Assembly: GCA_002688185.1 (NCBI GenBank)
Contig: NZCE01000034.1
Coordinates: forward strand, 1 to 64,000
DNA length: 64,000 nucleotides
Origin: Spirochaetales bacterium
GTDB lineage: Bacteria; Spirochaetota; Spirochaetia; ARS1246
Direction: 5' to 3'
Shown: positions 17,017 to 25,013 of the stretch, piece by piece
Numbering within the stretch: the first letter of the stretch is position 1
Layout of the letters: the number at the start of each line of letters is the position of its first letter
The notes under the pieces: model-generated
What the model was told of the DNA's origin: nothing
Database searches by the model: none
The model's input: only the letters and a program-made list of their open reading frames with translations
Program-made: the position numbers and the translations under genes

Positions 17017-18156
17017 TTAAGAAATGTCACGATCGTACATTCGATATGTTCTATATACTTTGAGGTCCAAATGCTTGAGAATGCGGTTCATCATGGCGTT
17101 GCTCTCTAGAACCCAGGATAGCTCTCCGTGGCGATAATTCTTCTTATAGCCACCTTCCATCGATTTAACATAAAACACGGCATCGATACCCCGAGCCCTG
17201 TATTCCTCCACTACGCCGAGAATCGGCAAGCGCGCCCAGTCTACCTTTTTCTTGTTTAGCAGGATTTTAAGCAACCCGAAAGGCAGCAATCTGCCCTTTG
17301 CCGATTGCATAGCCCGATTCATATCAACAAATACCATCGAAAGGCCAATGGGCTTCCCATCGTACTCCGCGATAAACGTGAGATCCGGATCAACGGCAAG
17401 CTTGAGCTCATCGGAAAAGTGCTCAAACTCTTCCTCTGTCATAGGTACCGCGCCCCAGTTATTGGCAAGGGCCTCATTATAGAGAAATTTGAGCTTTTCA
17501 ACTTCCTTGCGTAATTGCTTCATGTTAGGATTTCTTATAATTAATTTTGGGTCCTTGAGAACCCGTTCCGCAATTTTTGTAATAATTGAAGGTTCCGGCT
17601 TTGAAACAGCGAAGCGGTATGCAAGGAGATCCTGAGCTTTCTCAAAGCCGGATTTCTCAAGTAGCTGCTGATAGTACGGCGGATTGTATGCCATTCCTAC
17701 CACTGGTGGCATGTCAAAACATTCAACGAGTAGGCCGACGGGATCTCCGTTTACCGAAAAGCTTGCCGGACCTCTCATCGTCTCCAAATTTTTATCCTGG
17801 AGCCATGCGGAAGCAGACCCAAAAAGTGCATCGGCTACGGTTTGGTCGTTTATACATTCAAAAAAACCAAAAAAGCCGACGGGCTCCTTCTGGTATTTGA
17901 CATGATTAGTATTTTCATGGGCACAGATTCTTCCGACAATGCTCCCGTCCCGATATGCTAGAAATAATTGGGCTTGGGAGTGGAGAAAGTATGGATTTTT
18001 CTTGAGGTTGAACTTATCGATATAATCGACAATGAGCGGAGCCACCCAGTTTGGATCGTTCTTATAAATCAAATAGTGAAATTTAATGAATTTCTTAATC
18101 TGCCTTTTGTTGCCGAAATCTACCCGTCTAATCTCCACATGATTGTGCGACGACAT
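17017..18156 (-). CDS. GNAT-fold acyltransferase-like protein
   Basis: A 379-residue protein, twice the size of a simple N-acetyltransferase. The N-terminal part has a YKNDPNWV segment and then LFLAYRDGSIVGRICA, the beta4-type strand and turn of GNAT enzymes. A second unit further along carries FIAEYDGKPIGLSMVF and the KSMEGGY segment. I recall related large GNAT proteins in Bacteroidetes, where some GNAT-like enzymes acylate long-chain bases, but I cannot confirm orthology. If the neighbouring oxoamine synthase makes an aminoketone, this is a candidate to N-acylate it. No membrane segment is visible. Confidence 0.6.
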   Translation of the reverse strand: MSSHNHVEIRRVDFGNKRQIKKFIKFHYLIYKNDPNWVAPLIVDYIDKFNLKKNPYFLHSQAQLFLAYRDGSIVGRICAHENTNHVKYQKEPVGFFGFFECINDQTVADALFGSASAWLQDKNLETMRGPASFSVNGDPVGLLVECFDMPPVVGMAYNPPYYQQLLEKSGFEKAQDLLAYRFAVSKPEPSIITKIAERVLKDPKLIIRNPNMKQLRKEVEKLKFLYNEALANNWGAVPMTEEEFEHFSDELKLAVDPDLTFIAEYDGKPIGLSMVFVDMNRAMQSAKGRLLPFGLLKILLNKKKVDWARLPILGVVEEYRARGIDAVFYVKSMEGGYKKNYRHGELSWVLESNAMMNRILKHLDLKVYRTYRMYDRDIS

Positions 18157-18223
18157 ACCGATTCCTCATTTTTTTTAGCCTACTGTATGGACATGAATCC
18201 AGACTGTCAACTCATATGCAAAC

Positions 18224-18964
18224 TTACCCCGCCGCCTGCGCGATGATAACAACATCAAGAGCAACCCCAACCGCGGCATGAAAACAAAGGCTCGGGAAAA
18301 CAGATTTTGTCCGCACAACAAAATACGCCGCTGCCAAACCAAAAAAAACCGAGCCTATGGTTTCAGTCAGCGGATGGCCTATATGCAACAAGGCTGAGGG
18401 CAGCGCCTGCATTCCTGCGATGACCATATATGAGGACGCAGTGGGCGAGCCGCTGTTTTGGTTTGTGCCGATCAAGGGCAAAATCAGGATACCTCGGAAA
18501 AAAAGCTCCCATGGAAGATAAAAGAGGCAAACGTACGCGGCGATGTGGACTATTGTTGTCCAACTTCCATATTCTGAGGCAAAGTCAATTAGCCGGCGAG
18601 AGAGTGGATAGAAGTTTTTGAGCGGGGCAAACTGGGCGCCGATGCCTCCGACTATTGCGCCGCTCAGCGCTAATCCGAGCAGTAAGAGTGCGGGCCTCTG
18701 TCCAACTGGCATTGCCATCCCGATTTCTCGCAAATTAAATCCCAGAACCCGAGTGGCAATCGTCGGTACTAGACCTAGGAATAAGAAGGCAGAGAAAAAA
18801 ACGGCCAGATACCCATCCATGTCCCGCGGCATCGACGGTAATGCTCTTATTATGAGTTGCTCAACTTCCGGCACGCTCCCATAAGCACCGTACATAAATA
18901 AAACCGCACAGATCCCCGCTATCAAGAGTACCGCGATCCGCCTGTCAACGTGTTTAATCTCCAT
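18224..18964 (-). CDS. CPBP family intramembrane protease-like protein
   Basis: A 246-residue integral membrane protein with about seven hydrophobic segments. The CPBP (Abi) motifs are present in relaxed form: Glu153 and Arg157 in PWELFFRG, His194 and His197 in LLHIGHP, and His229 in LCFHA. The family cleaves substrates within the membrane, as Rce1 does with prenylated proteins, but many bacterial members have no known target. ATG 18964 is chosen because AGGA lies seven bases upstream and the upstream extension lacks support. Its role in this neighbourhood is unclear. Confidence 0.8.
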   Translation of the reverse strand: MEIKHVDRRIAVLLIAGICAVLFMYGAYGSVPEVEQLIIRALPSMPRDMDGYLAVFFSAFLFLGLVPTIATRVLGFNLREIGMAMPVGQRPALLLLGLALSGAIVGGIGAQFAPLKNFYPLSRRLIDFASEYGSWTTIVHIAAYVCLFYLPWELFFRGILILPLIGTNQNSGSPTASSYMVIAGMQALPSALLHIGHPLTETIGSVFFGLAAAYFVVRTKSVFPSLCFHAAVGVALDVVIIAQAAG

Positions 18965-19093
18965 TGTTTTTCCTGCGCTGTAGATTCGACACAGATATAG
19001 CATTGGTTGCGGCATTAATAAATGCCTTGATCGATCGGCCGGCGGCGACGCATATCCAATCCATGCTGCGATTACCGCTTCTACCTGTACTAA

Positions 19094-19122
19094 AAGGAGG
19101 TCCGATGATAGGGTACCGTTAG
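19094..19122 (+). promoter_or_regulatory. Strong ribosome site followed by a five-codon ORF ahead of the SDR gene
   Basis: AAGGAGG at 19094-19100 is followed four bases later by ATG ATA GGG TAC CGT TAG (19105-19122). The SDR gene itself starts at GTG 19144, without an obvious ribosome site, in a different frame that is closed upstream by TAG. A leader minicistron with reinitiation is possible. Confidence 0.35.
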
Positions 19123-19143
19123 CTGCATTATCCGGACACCCTT

Positions 19144-19950
19144 GTGAAAGATTATTTTAATAACAAAATAGTTTGGATTACAGGTGCTTCTTCAGGCATC
19201 GGGAAGGCCCTCGCTGAGGCGTGCGCGCGCCGCGGTGCAAAGATTATCATTTCCGCAAGAAGAGAAAAATTGCTGGATGAAATAAAAACCGGCTTAGATG
19301 ACGAGGAGGGCGCGGTAGAAATTCTTCCTTTTGACGTCACCGCCGAGGACGAAATTCCGCGCAAAGTCGCCGAGGCAATAAAACTTTACGGACGCATTGA
19401 TATCCTAGTCAACAATGCCGGCATAAGCATGAGGTCCCTGGTTAAAGATCTTCAGTTTGAAGTGGTGAAAAAGATGATAGATACCAATTTTCTCGCTGCG
19501 GTAAATCTTACTCTCCATGTGCTTCCGCACATGTATAAAAATGGCAGCGGGCATATCGTGGTCATATCAAGTTTGATGGGTAAGACGGGTACCCCCCTCC
19601 GGAGTGCATATTGCGCGGCCAAGCATGCTCTTCAGGGCTTTTATGAAACGTTGGCCATTGAAGGTCGGAGGGACGGTATCGAGGTAACGATGGTATTGCC
19701 GGGATGGGTGCGCACGGAGATCTCCTACCAGGCTCTTAGAGGTGATGGAGCAACTTACGGCGAGTTAGACGACGGCCTCTCCCGCGCGAAAGATCCCTCC
19801 TCAATAGTGCCTCGAATTCTGAGAGCCATATCTAAGAAAAAATTCGAGCTATATGTGGCGATGGCGCCCATAATGTGGATTGGACTTGCGCTAAAGCGGA
19901 TATGGCCTGCGGCCGTTCGTCGAATGCTTGGAAAGATAAAAGTAACTTAA
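19144..19950 (+). CDS. Short-chain dehydrogenase/reductase (DHRS7/ketosphinganine-reductase-like)
   Basis: A 268-residue classical SDR. TGASSGIG is at 14-21, NNAG near 91-94, and the catalytic Ser-Tyr-Lys set is in ISS...YCAAKHALQG. The C-terminal tail has a hydrophobic stretch followed by basic residues (IMWIGLALKRIWPAAVRRM), suggesting membrane contact, as in lipid-acting SDRs such as DHRS7 and 3-ketodihydrosphingosine reductase. A role in reducing the aminoketone predicted from the nearby oxoamine synthase is possible but unproven. GTG 19144 is the only usable start in frame. Confidence 0.75.
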   Translation: MKDYFNNKIVWITGASSGIGKALAEACARRGAKIIISARREKLLDEIKTGLDDEEGAVEILPFDVTAEDEIPRKVAEAIKLYGRIDILVNNAGISMRSLVKDLQFEVVKKMIDTNFLAAVNLTLHVLPHMYKNGSGHIVVISSLMGKTGTPLRSAYCAAKHALQGFYETLAIEGRRDGIEVTMVLPGWVRTEISYQALRGDGATYGELDDGLSRAKDPSSIVPRILRAISKKKFELYVAMAPIMWIGLALKRIWPAAVRRMLGKIKVT

Positions 19951-19960
19951 GAGGATTCGT

Positions 19961-20374
19961 GTGTTTACTGTTTCCGTGAAAGCAATTTATGGGCTCTGCG
20001 CAATGGGCGAGCTCGGATTAAAGCATAACGCAGGTCCCGTACAGATCCGGGAGATTGCCGAAGCCCACGACATCCCGCAGCACTACCTGGAGCAGCTTTT
20101 GGTAATCTTGAAAAAAGCAGGGCTTGTGGAAAGCTTCCGGGGTGCCCAGGGCGGCTACGCTTTGGCCCGCAATCCATCGCAAATACAGGTACCGGAAATA
20201 CTTTCAGCCCTGGATGGAAAACTCCAGGTAATTCCCGAGCAAAAAAAGAAGAATTCCTTAAGCTTTTTCTGGTATGATTTGCAGGCAGCGATATTCGAGC
20301 ATATGGACATTAGCTTGGAGGATCTCATTCTCCGGCAACAGAATGCAAAAGGTGAATTTATTTATAACATATAA
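19961..20374 (+). CDS. Rrf2 family transcriptional regulator
   Basis: A 137-residue winged-helix DNA-binding protein. The N-terminal domain VSVKAIYGLCAMGEL, the helix QIREIAEAHDIPQHYLEQLL and the wing GAQGGYALAR match Rrf2/IscR/NsrR. The three-cysteine cluster that binds iron-sulphur centres in IscR and NsrR is absent (only one Cys, near residue 13), so it should sense something else. It starts at GTG with AAGAGGA upstream. Its TAA overlaps the ATG of the next gene (TAATG), so it probably controls or is co-expressed with the kinase and glycosyltransferase genes. Confidence 0.85.
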   Translation: MFTVSVKAIYGLCAMGELGLKHNAGPVQIREIAEAHDIPQHYLEQLLVILKKAGLVESFRGAQGGYALARNPSQIQVPEILSALDGKLQVIPEQKKKNSLSFFWYDLQAAIFEHMDISLEDLILRQQNAKGEFIYNI

Positions 20375-21363
20375 TGTATTTTGGTAAAGAAATAGAGTCT
20401 AAGAACCTCGCAACTGAAGATAAGATTGTTTTGTTTTTGCGAGAGAAGCAATGGGTTGATCCAAAGTCTGTGGCGTTCCTCGCCGCCGGTGAATACAACG
20501 AGAACTACCGTGTGACGGGCACGGATGCTGATTATGTGTTCCGCATTAACCATGGAAGCCAGCTTGGCATCAAAAACCAGATTGAGTACGAGTTTCGTGT
20601 TCTTCAACATCTTTCGGCAACCGGGGTGACACCCGTGGCGTATTACTGCGATCCGGATCCGGGGCAGTTTGCCGGCGGCGTGCTTTTAATGACTTTTTTT
20701 TCCGGAAGACCTTTTCAGTATATTGATGACAGTAAAAAGGCCGCGGAAACTTTTGCGAAAATCCACCAAGTCCTTCCTTCACCCCGGCTTCTAAACCAAT
20801 ATGATCCGATTAATCAGATAATCAGCGAAAGCGAGGGTCTTTTAGCCAGATTTTCCGATCATCCAAAGTGCGAGGAAAAAAAAAGGCTGTTTTTATACCG
20901 GGACGAACTGCTCGACGAGTTTGGAGACAACGAAAACCTTTTTGTCGGGGACCAAGCGTGCGTGACAAATACCGAGGTAAACTCGGGCAATTTTATCGTG
21001 GAAGGCCGGGCGGCTTTCCTAGTCGACTGGGAAAAAGCAGTCAATTCATACCGATATCAGGATCTCGGCCATTTTCTTGTACCAACCACGACCCTATGGA
21101 AATCGGATTTTTGCTTCGACAGCGACCGCCGCATCGAGTTTCTCAGAGCGTATCACACTGCAACTCAGTCGACGATGGAGTTTGACCTACTGGACAGGAG
21201 AACGCGCATATTGGAGCGAGTCATTTTGCTAAGGGCGCTGTCTTGGTGTTTTATGGCATTTTATGAATATACCCGCGGGTCTCGCGATTTACAAAATCAA
21301 GGCACTTTCAAACGCATATGCTGGTATCTCGACGATATCGATCACTTTTTACGTTCGGCTTAA
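20374..21363 (+). CDS. APH-fold phosphotransferase with altered catalytic loop
   Basis: A 329-residue protein with the aminoglycoside/choline kinase fold. FLAAGEYNENYRV is the nucleotide-binding loop region, YVFRINH carries the strand 3 area, and LVDWEKA near 217-222 is the metal-binding Asp. The catalytic loop reads NTEVNSGN at 199-206, where APH kinases have HxDxxxxN. His is thus replaced by Asn and the catalytic Asp by Glu. The substrate is unknown; a drug-resistance role is not supported. Translational coupling to the Rrf2 gene and location before two glycosyltransferase genes suggest phosphorylation of a sugar, lipid or amino alcohol. Confidence 0.7.
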   Translation: MYFGKEIESKNLATEDKIVLFLREKQWVDPKSVAFLAAGEYNENYRVTGTDADYVFRINHGSQLGIKNQIEYEFRVLQHLSATGVTPVAYYCDPDPGQFAGGVLLMTFFSGRPFQYIDDSKKAAETFAKIHQVLPSPRLLNQYDPINQIISESEGLLARFSDHPKCEEKKRLFLYRDELLDEFGDNENLFVGDQACVTNTEVNSGNFIVEGRAAFLVDWEKAVNSYRYQDLGHFLVPTTTLWKSDFCFDSDRRIEFLRAYHTATQSTMEFDLLDRRTRILERVILLRALSWCFMAFYEYTRGSRDLQNQGTFKRICWYLDDIDHFLRSA

Positions 21364-21369
21364 TTCAAT

Positions 21370-22077
21370 GTGACTGGGGAATGTATTTCGATTATCGTGC
21401 CGGTTTACCGGGAACTAGATGAGATAAACCCCTTTATAGACTATTTGGATACCCTTCTTGACGTTGAGACCGCGGAGCTGATTATAGTCGACGGTGATCA
21501 CGGCGGCACGAATAATGTGATTGAGAACCGAGCCCGCCGGTTTGCCATAAAAAAGCTCATCAGCTCTAAAGGCAGGGGGCAGCAGCTGCACGCCGGCGCT
21601 CTCCAAGCAGCCTGCAATACGTTCCTCTTCCTTCACGTAGACTCAAGGCCGCCAAGATCGGCGATACGAGCGGTCAGGTTTGCCCTCGAAACATACTCAG
21701 CAGGCGCATTCGACCTCTATGTCGCAAGCCGGAGCTATACGGTACGGGCCATCGCTGCCATAGCTTCACTCCGATCTCGCATTTCGCGCATCCCATACGG
21801 CGATCAATCCCATTTCATGAGAGCCGAGACGTATTTTTCCGTGGGCGGATATCCGATGGTACCAATCATGGAGGATGTTGCCCTCATGGCAAAGTTCAAA
21901 GATCGCGGAATACGACTAACAATATTAAAGCAGTTTACCAAAAACTCAGATCGCCGGTGGCGAAAAGAAGGACCCCTTCGATCAACGTGGCGCAACTGGT
22001 ACTTGAGATTGAGGTATGCCCTGGGCGCTGACGTCAGTCATTTGGCTCGATTGTATAGGCCACACGGAGAGATCTAG
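21370..22077 (+). CDS. GT2 glycosyltransferase, TIGR04283-like
   Basis: A 235-residue GT-A enzyme. SIIVPVYRELDEI opens the nucleotide-sugar fold, IIVDGDHGGT is the first acidic region, and the GRGQQLHAGA segment with LFLHVDSRP (the DxD-like site) is diagnostic of the family named TIGR04283. That family is annotated in arsenosugar biosynthesis, though many members lie outside arsenic loci, as here where no arsM or arsS is in view. GTG 21370 is the only suitable start, 6 nt after the kinase stop. It pairs with the next gene. Confidence 0.83.
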   Translation: MTGECISIIVPVYRELDEINPFIDYLDTLLDVETAELIIVDGDHGGTNNVIENRARRFAIKKLISSKGRGQQLHAGALQAACNTFLFLHVDSRPPRSAIRAVRFALETYSAGAFDLYVASRSYTVRAIAAIASLRSRISRIPYGDQSHFMRAETYFSVGGYPMVPIMEDVALMAKFKDRGIRLTILKQFTKNSDRRWRKEGPLRSTWRNWYLRLRYALGADVSHLARLYRPHGEI

Positions 22078-22082
22078 CGACT

Positions 22083-22742
22083 ATGGGAAGAGACGCACTT
22101 ATTATTTTTTTTAAGCCGCCTGTTCCTGGAATTGCTAAAACCCGGCTTGCTCGAGATATGGGAAGCATCGGGGCCGCACGAATGTACGGAGCAATGGTGA
22201 GAGACTTGGCAAATGCGACAATCGGCGCGGACTATCAAGTCATCCCCATGTGTTCAAGTCACGATACGACTTTTGAGGTACCTTGGGCCCAGTGGCTTAT
22301 TCAGGACAAGGGCGACATTGGTCAGCGGATGAACGCCGCTTTTATCTCACAGTTCTCAGCCGGGTATAACAATGTTCTGCTTGTGGGGACGGATATCCCC
22401 GGATTAGACGCTGGAATAATCCAGTCGTGTTTCACCGGGATTTATGCAAGGGGCATGGCTTTGGGTCCCGCAGCCGACGGCGGATATTATGCAATCGGGT
22501 TTAGCGATAGCGTTTTTCACCCAGATTATTTTTCGGGGATCGAATGGTCCACCGCGGAGGTTTTTGCTGCAACCATGAATTTGGCGAAGGCCTATAACGT
22601 AGCACCTTTTGTTGGACCGAGGCTCCGCGATATCGATACAATCAAAGATCTCGAACAAGTATTAGAGGAGCTGCCAACGGGCAGGGCACCGCACTTGAAA
22701 GCCGAATTGCAGAACCTCTACGGGAAGGAAACGCCTAGATAA
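22083..22742 (+). CDS. TIGR04282/DUF2064-like glycosyltransferase
   Basis: A 219-residue GT-A fold protein resembling nucleotidyl/glycosyl transferases of DUF2064. The start FFKPPVPGIAKTRLA is the family signature, ILLVGTDIPG-like LLVGTDIPGLD is the acidic metal site, and LGPAADGGYYAIGF is the conserved glycine block. It is five bases after the TIGR04283-like gene, the usual partner. The two probably act together in making a glycosylated small molecule or lipid. The 3' end overlaps the convergent sigma-factor gene by 8 nt. Confidence 0.85.
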   Translation: MGRDALIIFFKPPVPGIAKTRLARDMGSIGAARMYGAMVRDLANATIGADYQVIPMCSSHDTTFEVPWAQWLIQDKGDIGQRMNAAFISQFSAGYNNVLLVGTDIPGLDAGIIQSCFTGIYARGMALGPAADGGYYAIGFSDSVFHPDYFSGIEWSTAEVFAATMNLAKAYNVAPFVGPRLRDIDTIKDLEQVLEELPTGRAPHLKAELQNLYGKETPR

Positions 22743-23697
22743 TGTCGTAGAGGTCCTCAATTTCCTGCAGATTTCGCAGCTTCGCGATAGCTTTCTCCTG
22801 AATTTGTCGCACGCGTTCTCGGGTGATGCCCAGCTGGCTGCCGGTTTCCTGCAAAGTGCATGGACCTTTTCCCATGAGGCCGTAACGTAATTCAATGATT
22901 TTCTTTTCACGCTTTGTCAACTGATGGAGCACGACGTCTTTTATGGTTTCGTGGAGGGCCATTCTAAATGCGGTTTCAAACGGCTCCTCAATCCTGTCAT
23001 CACGTATTAGTTCGGAAAGCCGGGTTGTGTCGCCCGGATCAACGGTGGTGTCGAGAGAGGCCGTATCCTGAGACAATCCGTTGATCTCCTGTACTTTGTC
23101 TTCAGCGATGTGCATAAATGATGCAATCTCTGAATTGCTGGGGTTCCTGCCAAGTTCCTGAGTCAGATATTTGGCCACAAAATAGCACTTTTTTATTGTG
23201 TTGAGCATATGAACGGGTATTCGGATTACACGACCCTTATCTGCAAGAGACTTTATGATTGCCTGTCTGATCCACCACGTGCCATAGGTTGAGAACCTGA
23301 AGCCCCTGGAGTAATCAAATCTCTCTACCGCCTCGATCAGCCCAATATTGCCTTCATCGATGAGGTCCAGCAAAAACATGCCTCTATATTGGTACTTTTT
23401 TGCTATGGCCACTACGAGGCGCAGGTTCGCTCTTATGAGTTTGTCCTTGAGATATGCCAGATCCGTCTCAGCCAGCTCTATTTTCTCCCGTACCTTTTTG
23501 TTGATTTGCTCGCGGTGACTTGTCAACATCTCGATGGCGTCACGTATTTTCCTCATACGTTCACCGAGATCCCGCTCTTCGCATTTGGAAAGCAAGGGAT
23601 ATTTTGCTATTTGCTTTAGATAAATTGCTAGGGGATCGACATCGGCGGAATTATTCTCGCCTGCCGGCGCACTCTTTTTGTTATTCATGGCCTGCAT
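22735..23697 (-). CDS. RpoD/RpoS-type RNA polymerase sigma factor
   Basis: A 320-residue sigma-70 family protein lacking region 1.1. Region 1.2 (DPLAIYLKQIAKYPLL) starts near residue 21, region 2 (LIRANLRLVVAIAKKY through the FSTYGTWWIRQAI core-binding and -10 segment) is at about 88-150, region 3 follows, and region 4 (LRYGLMGKGPCTLQETGSQLGITRERVRQIQEKAIAKLR) closes it. The size and region set fit RpoS/HrdB-like secondary sigma factors. The LysM/LytM gene upstream on the same strand gives the nlpD-rpoS order known from gammaproteobacteria. A second RpoS-like gene lies at 60.5-61.4 kb. The first Met or the Met three codons later could be used. Confidence 0.86.
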   Translation of the reverse strand: MQAMNNKKSAPAGENNSADVDPLAIYLKQIAKYPLLSKCEERDLGERMRKIRDAIEMLTSHREQINKKVREKIELAETDLAYLKDKLIRANLRLVVAIAKKYQYRGMFLLDLIDEGNIGLIEAVERFDYSRGFRFSTYGTWWIRQAIIKSLADKGRVIRIPVHMLNTIKKCYFVAKYLTQELGRNPSNSEIASFMHIAEDKVQEINGLSQDTASLDTTVDPGDTTRLSELIRDDRIEEPFETAFRMALHETIKDVVLHQLTKREKKIIELRYGLMGKGPCTLQETGSQLGITRERVRQIQEKAIAKLRNLQEIEDLYDII

Positions 23698-23742
23698 CTC
23701 AGGGCGTTTTACATTACATCCTACGCCGAGACTGGGGGTACA

Positions 23743-24543
23743 TCAACCTCTCGGCGCGGACCCAGGATCTATATATTCACCGCCCTTATAAACACCAAAA
23801 AACAGCCTGGCTTCCCCCGAATGGGGATCAATTCCAAGCCTGGCAATCTTGGCGCCGGCGGTAACTCGCTGGCCTATTGATACTATAACTGTCTCATTTC
23901 CACCATAGAGGTAGAGATACTTGTCAATGGACTCTATAATGACGATTTTTCCATATCCGCGATACGGGGCGCTCCACACCACCTCACCGCTTGCCACGGT
24001 AAATACATCATCGCCTTTTTCTCCCACAATCTCAAGCCCCGTCAACTTGCCAATTTTGTCAATACGGTTGCCTTGGTGTGGCCAAAACGGTATACGGCCT
24101 TCTAATGTGGTATCAAAAGTGGTCGGCGGATCACCAGGTGTTTCAATTTCATCCATTGCCTGCATGTCCGAGGCCCCCATCATTTCACCCCTGACAGCTA
24201 AAGGCACAAAAATTCCTTCACCAGATTTCAGAACGTAGTCTTCTTCAAATGCGTTGAGGTCTAAGAGTATTTCTACCGTCGTATCCAGACGGCGTGCAAT
24301 GCCGTATAGCGTATCGCCCTTTTGCACTCCATATACGGACGGAATTATAAGGCGATCCCCGGCTTTGAGGAAGCGCGCGTCCGTAATATCATTGAGACGC
24401 ATAATGTCATCTACGCTTATCTTGAATTGACGCGATATTCCATACAGTGTGTCGTTTTCTTGTACTTCATAATATGTGTCGTTTGAGAATAGAAAAGATG
24501 GGGAAAGGGAGAGTATCGTAAAAACAACGCAAGCAGCCTTCAT
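23743..24543 (-). CDS. LysM-LysM-LytM (M23-like, degenerate) secreted protein, NlpD-like
   Basis: A 266-residue protein with a signal peptide (about residues 1-20), two LysM repeats at about 24-68 and 71-115 that bind peptidoglycan, and a C-terminal LytM domain at about 150-260. The zinc-binding motifs of active M23 peptidases are not kept: the first His-containing stretch reads LTGLEIVG and the HxH motif region reads YLYLYGG. It should therefore be an amidase activator of the NlpD/EnvC kind rather than a hydrolase. ATG 24543 is chosen because the signal peptide begins there; the longer frame has no support. Confidence 0.85.
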   Translation of the reverse strand: MKAACVVFTILSLSPSFLFSNDTYYEVQENDTLYGISRQFKISVDDIMRLNDITDARFLKAGDRLIIPSVYGVQKGDTLYGIARRLDTTVEILLDLNAFEEDYVLKSGEGIFVPLAVRGEMMGASDMQAMDEIETPGDPPTTFDTTLEGRIPFWPHQGNRIDKIGKLTGLEIVGEKGDDVFTVASGEVVWSAPYRGYGKIVIIESIDKYLYLYGGNETVIVSIGQRVTAGAKIARLGIDPHSGEARLFFGVYKGGEYIDPGSAPRG

Positions 24544-24675
24544 ATCACCATTCTCATATTCGGATGATCTTCTGAAAAACTGTAATTGCCCGGACCAGGA
24601 AATAGTCACTCCGCGCATTTCCGGTGTTTTCTTTTCCTACGGCGTCCCTCGCACGTCCGCCTGGCCAATGTAAAG

Positions 24676-24748
24676 TCGGGCTGGGCGGATTTGAACCGCC
24701 GACCTCTCGGTCCCGAACCGAGCGCGCTAGCCCCTGCGCTACAGCCCG
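24676..24748 (-). tRNA. tRNA-Pro (anticodon CGG)
   Basis: The minus strand folds as a cloverleaf: acceptor CGGGCTG/CAGCCCG, D stem GCGC/GCGC, anticodon loop TTCGGGA with CGG, T arm with GGTTCAAATCC, discriminator A. CCA is not encoded. Confidence 0.9.
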
Positions 24749-24831
24749 TAGTCCACAGAATTGCTCATGTTTCTATTATTCCGCAGAAAAAAAAATCCCC
24801 GGACCAACTGGTAAGTCTTTGAGGGATTTAT

Positions 24832-24906
24832 CGGGAGCGACGGGACTTGAACCCGCGGTCTCCGGCTTGACAGGCCGGCGCGATAAACCACCTTCGCCAC
24901 GCCCCC
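24832..24906 (-). tRNA. tRNA-Asp (anticodon GTC)
   Basis: Minus-strand cloverleaf with acceptor GGGGGCG/CGCTCCC, anticodon loop CTGTCAA giving GTC, T arm around GGTTCAAGTCC, and discriminator G as expected for Asp. CCA is not encoded. It lies 83 nt upstream of tRNA-Pro and may share its transcript. Confidence 0.92.
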
Positions 24907-25013
24907 TAAATGCGTGCCTACTATAATCAAGGCTCAACAGCTTGTCAAGTACAGAATTGACACAGGGGTGGCCACGTGCTATGTTGTGCTCACATCAATG
25001 GCAAGGGTCACAT

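Noticed and set aside
20374..21363. Aminoglycoside resistance gene
   Set aside because: The fold is right but the catalytic loop is altered and the operon is regulatory/glycosyltransferase-like; nothing supports drug modification.
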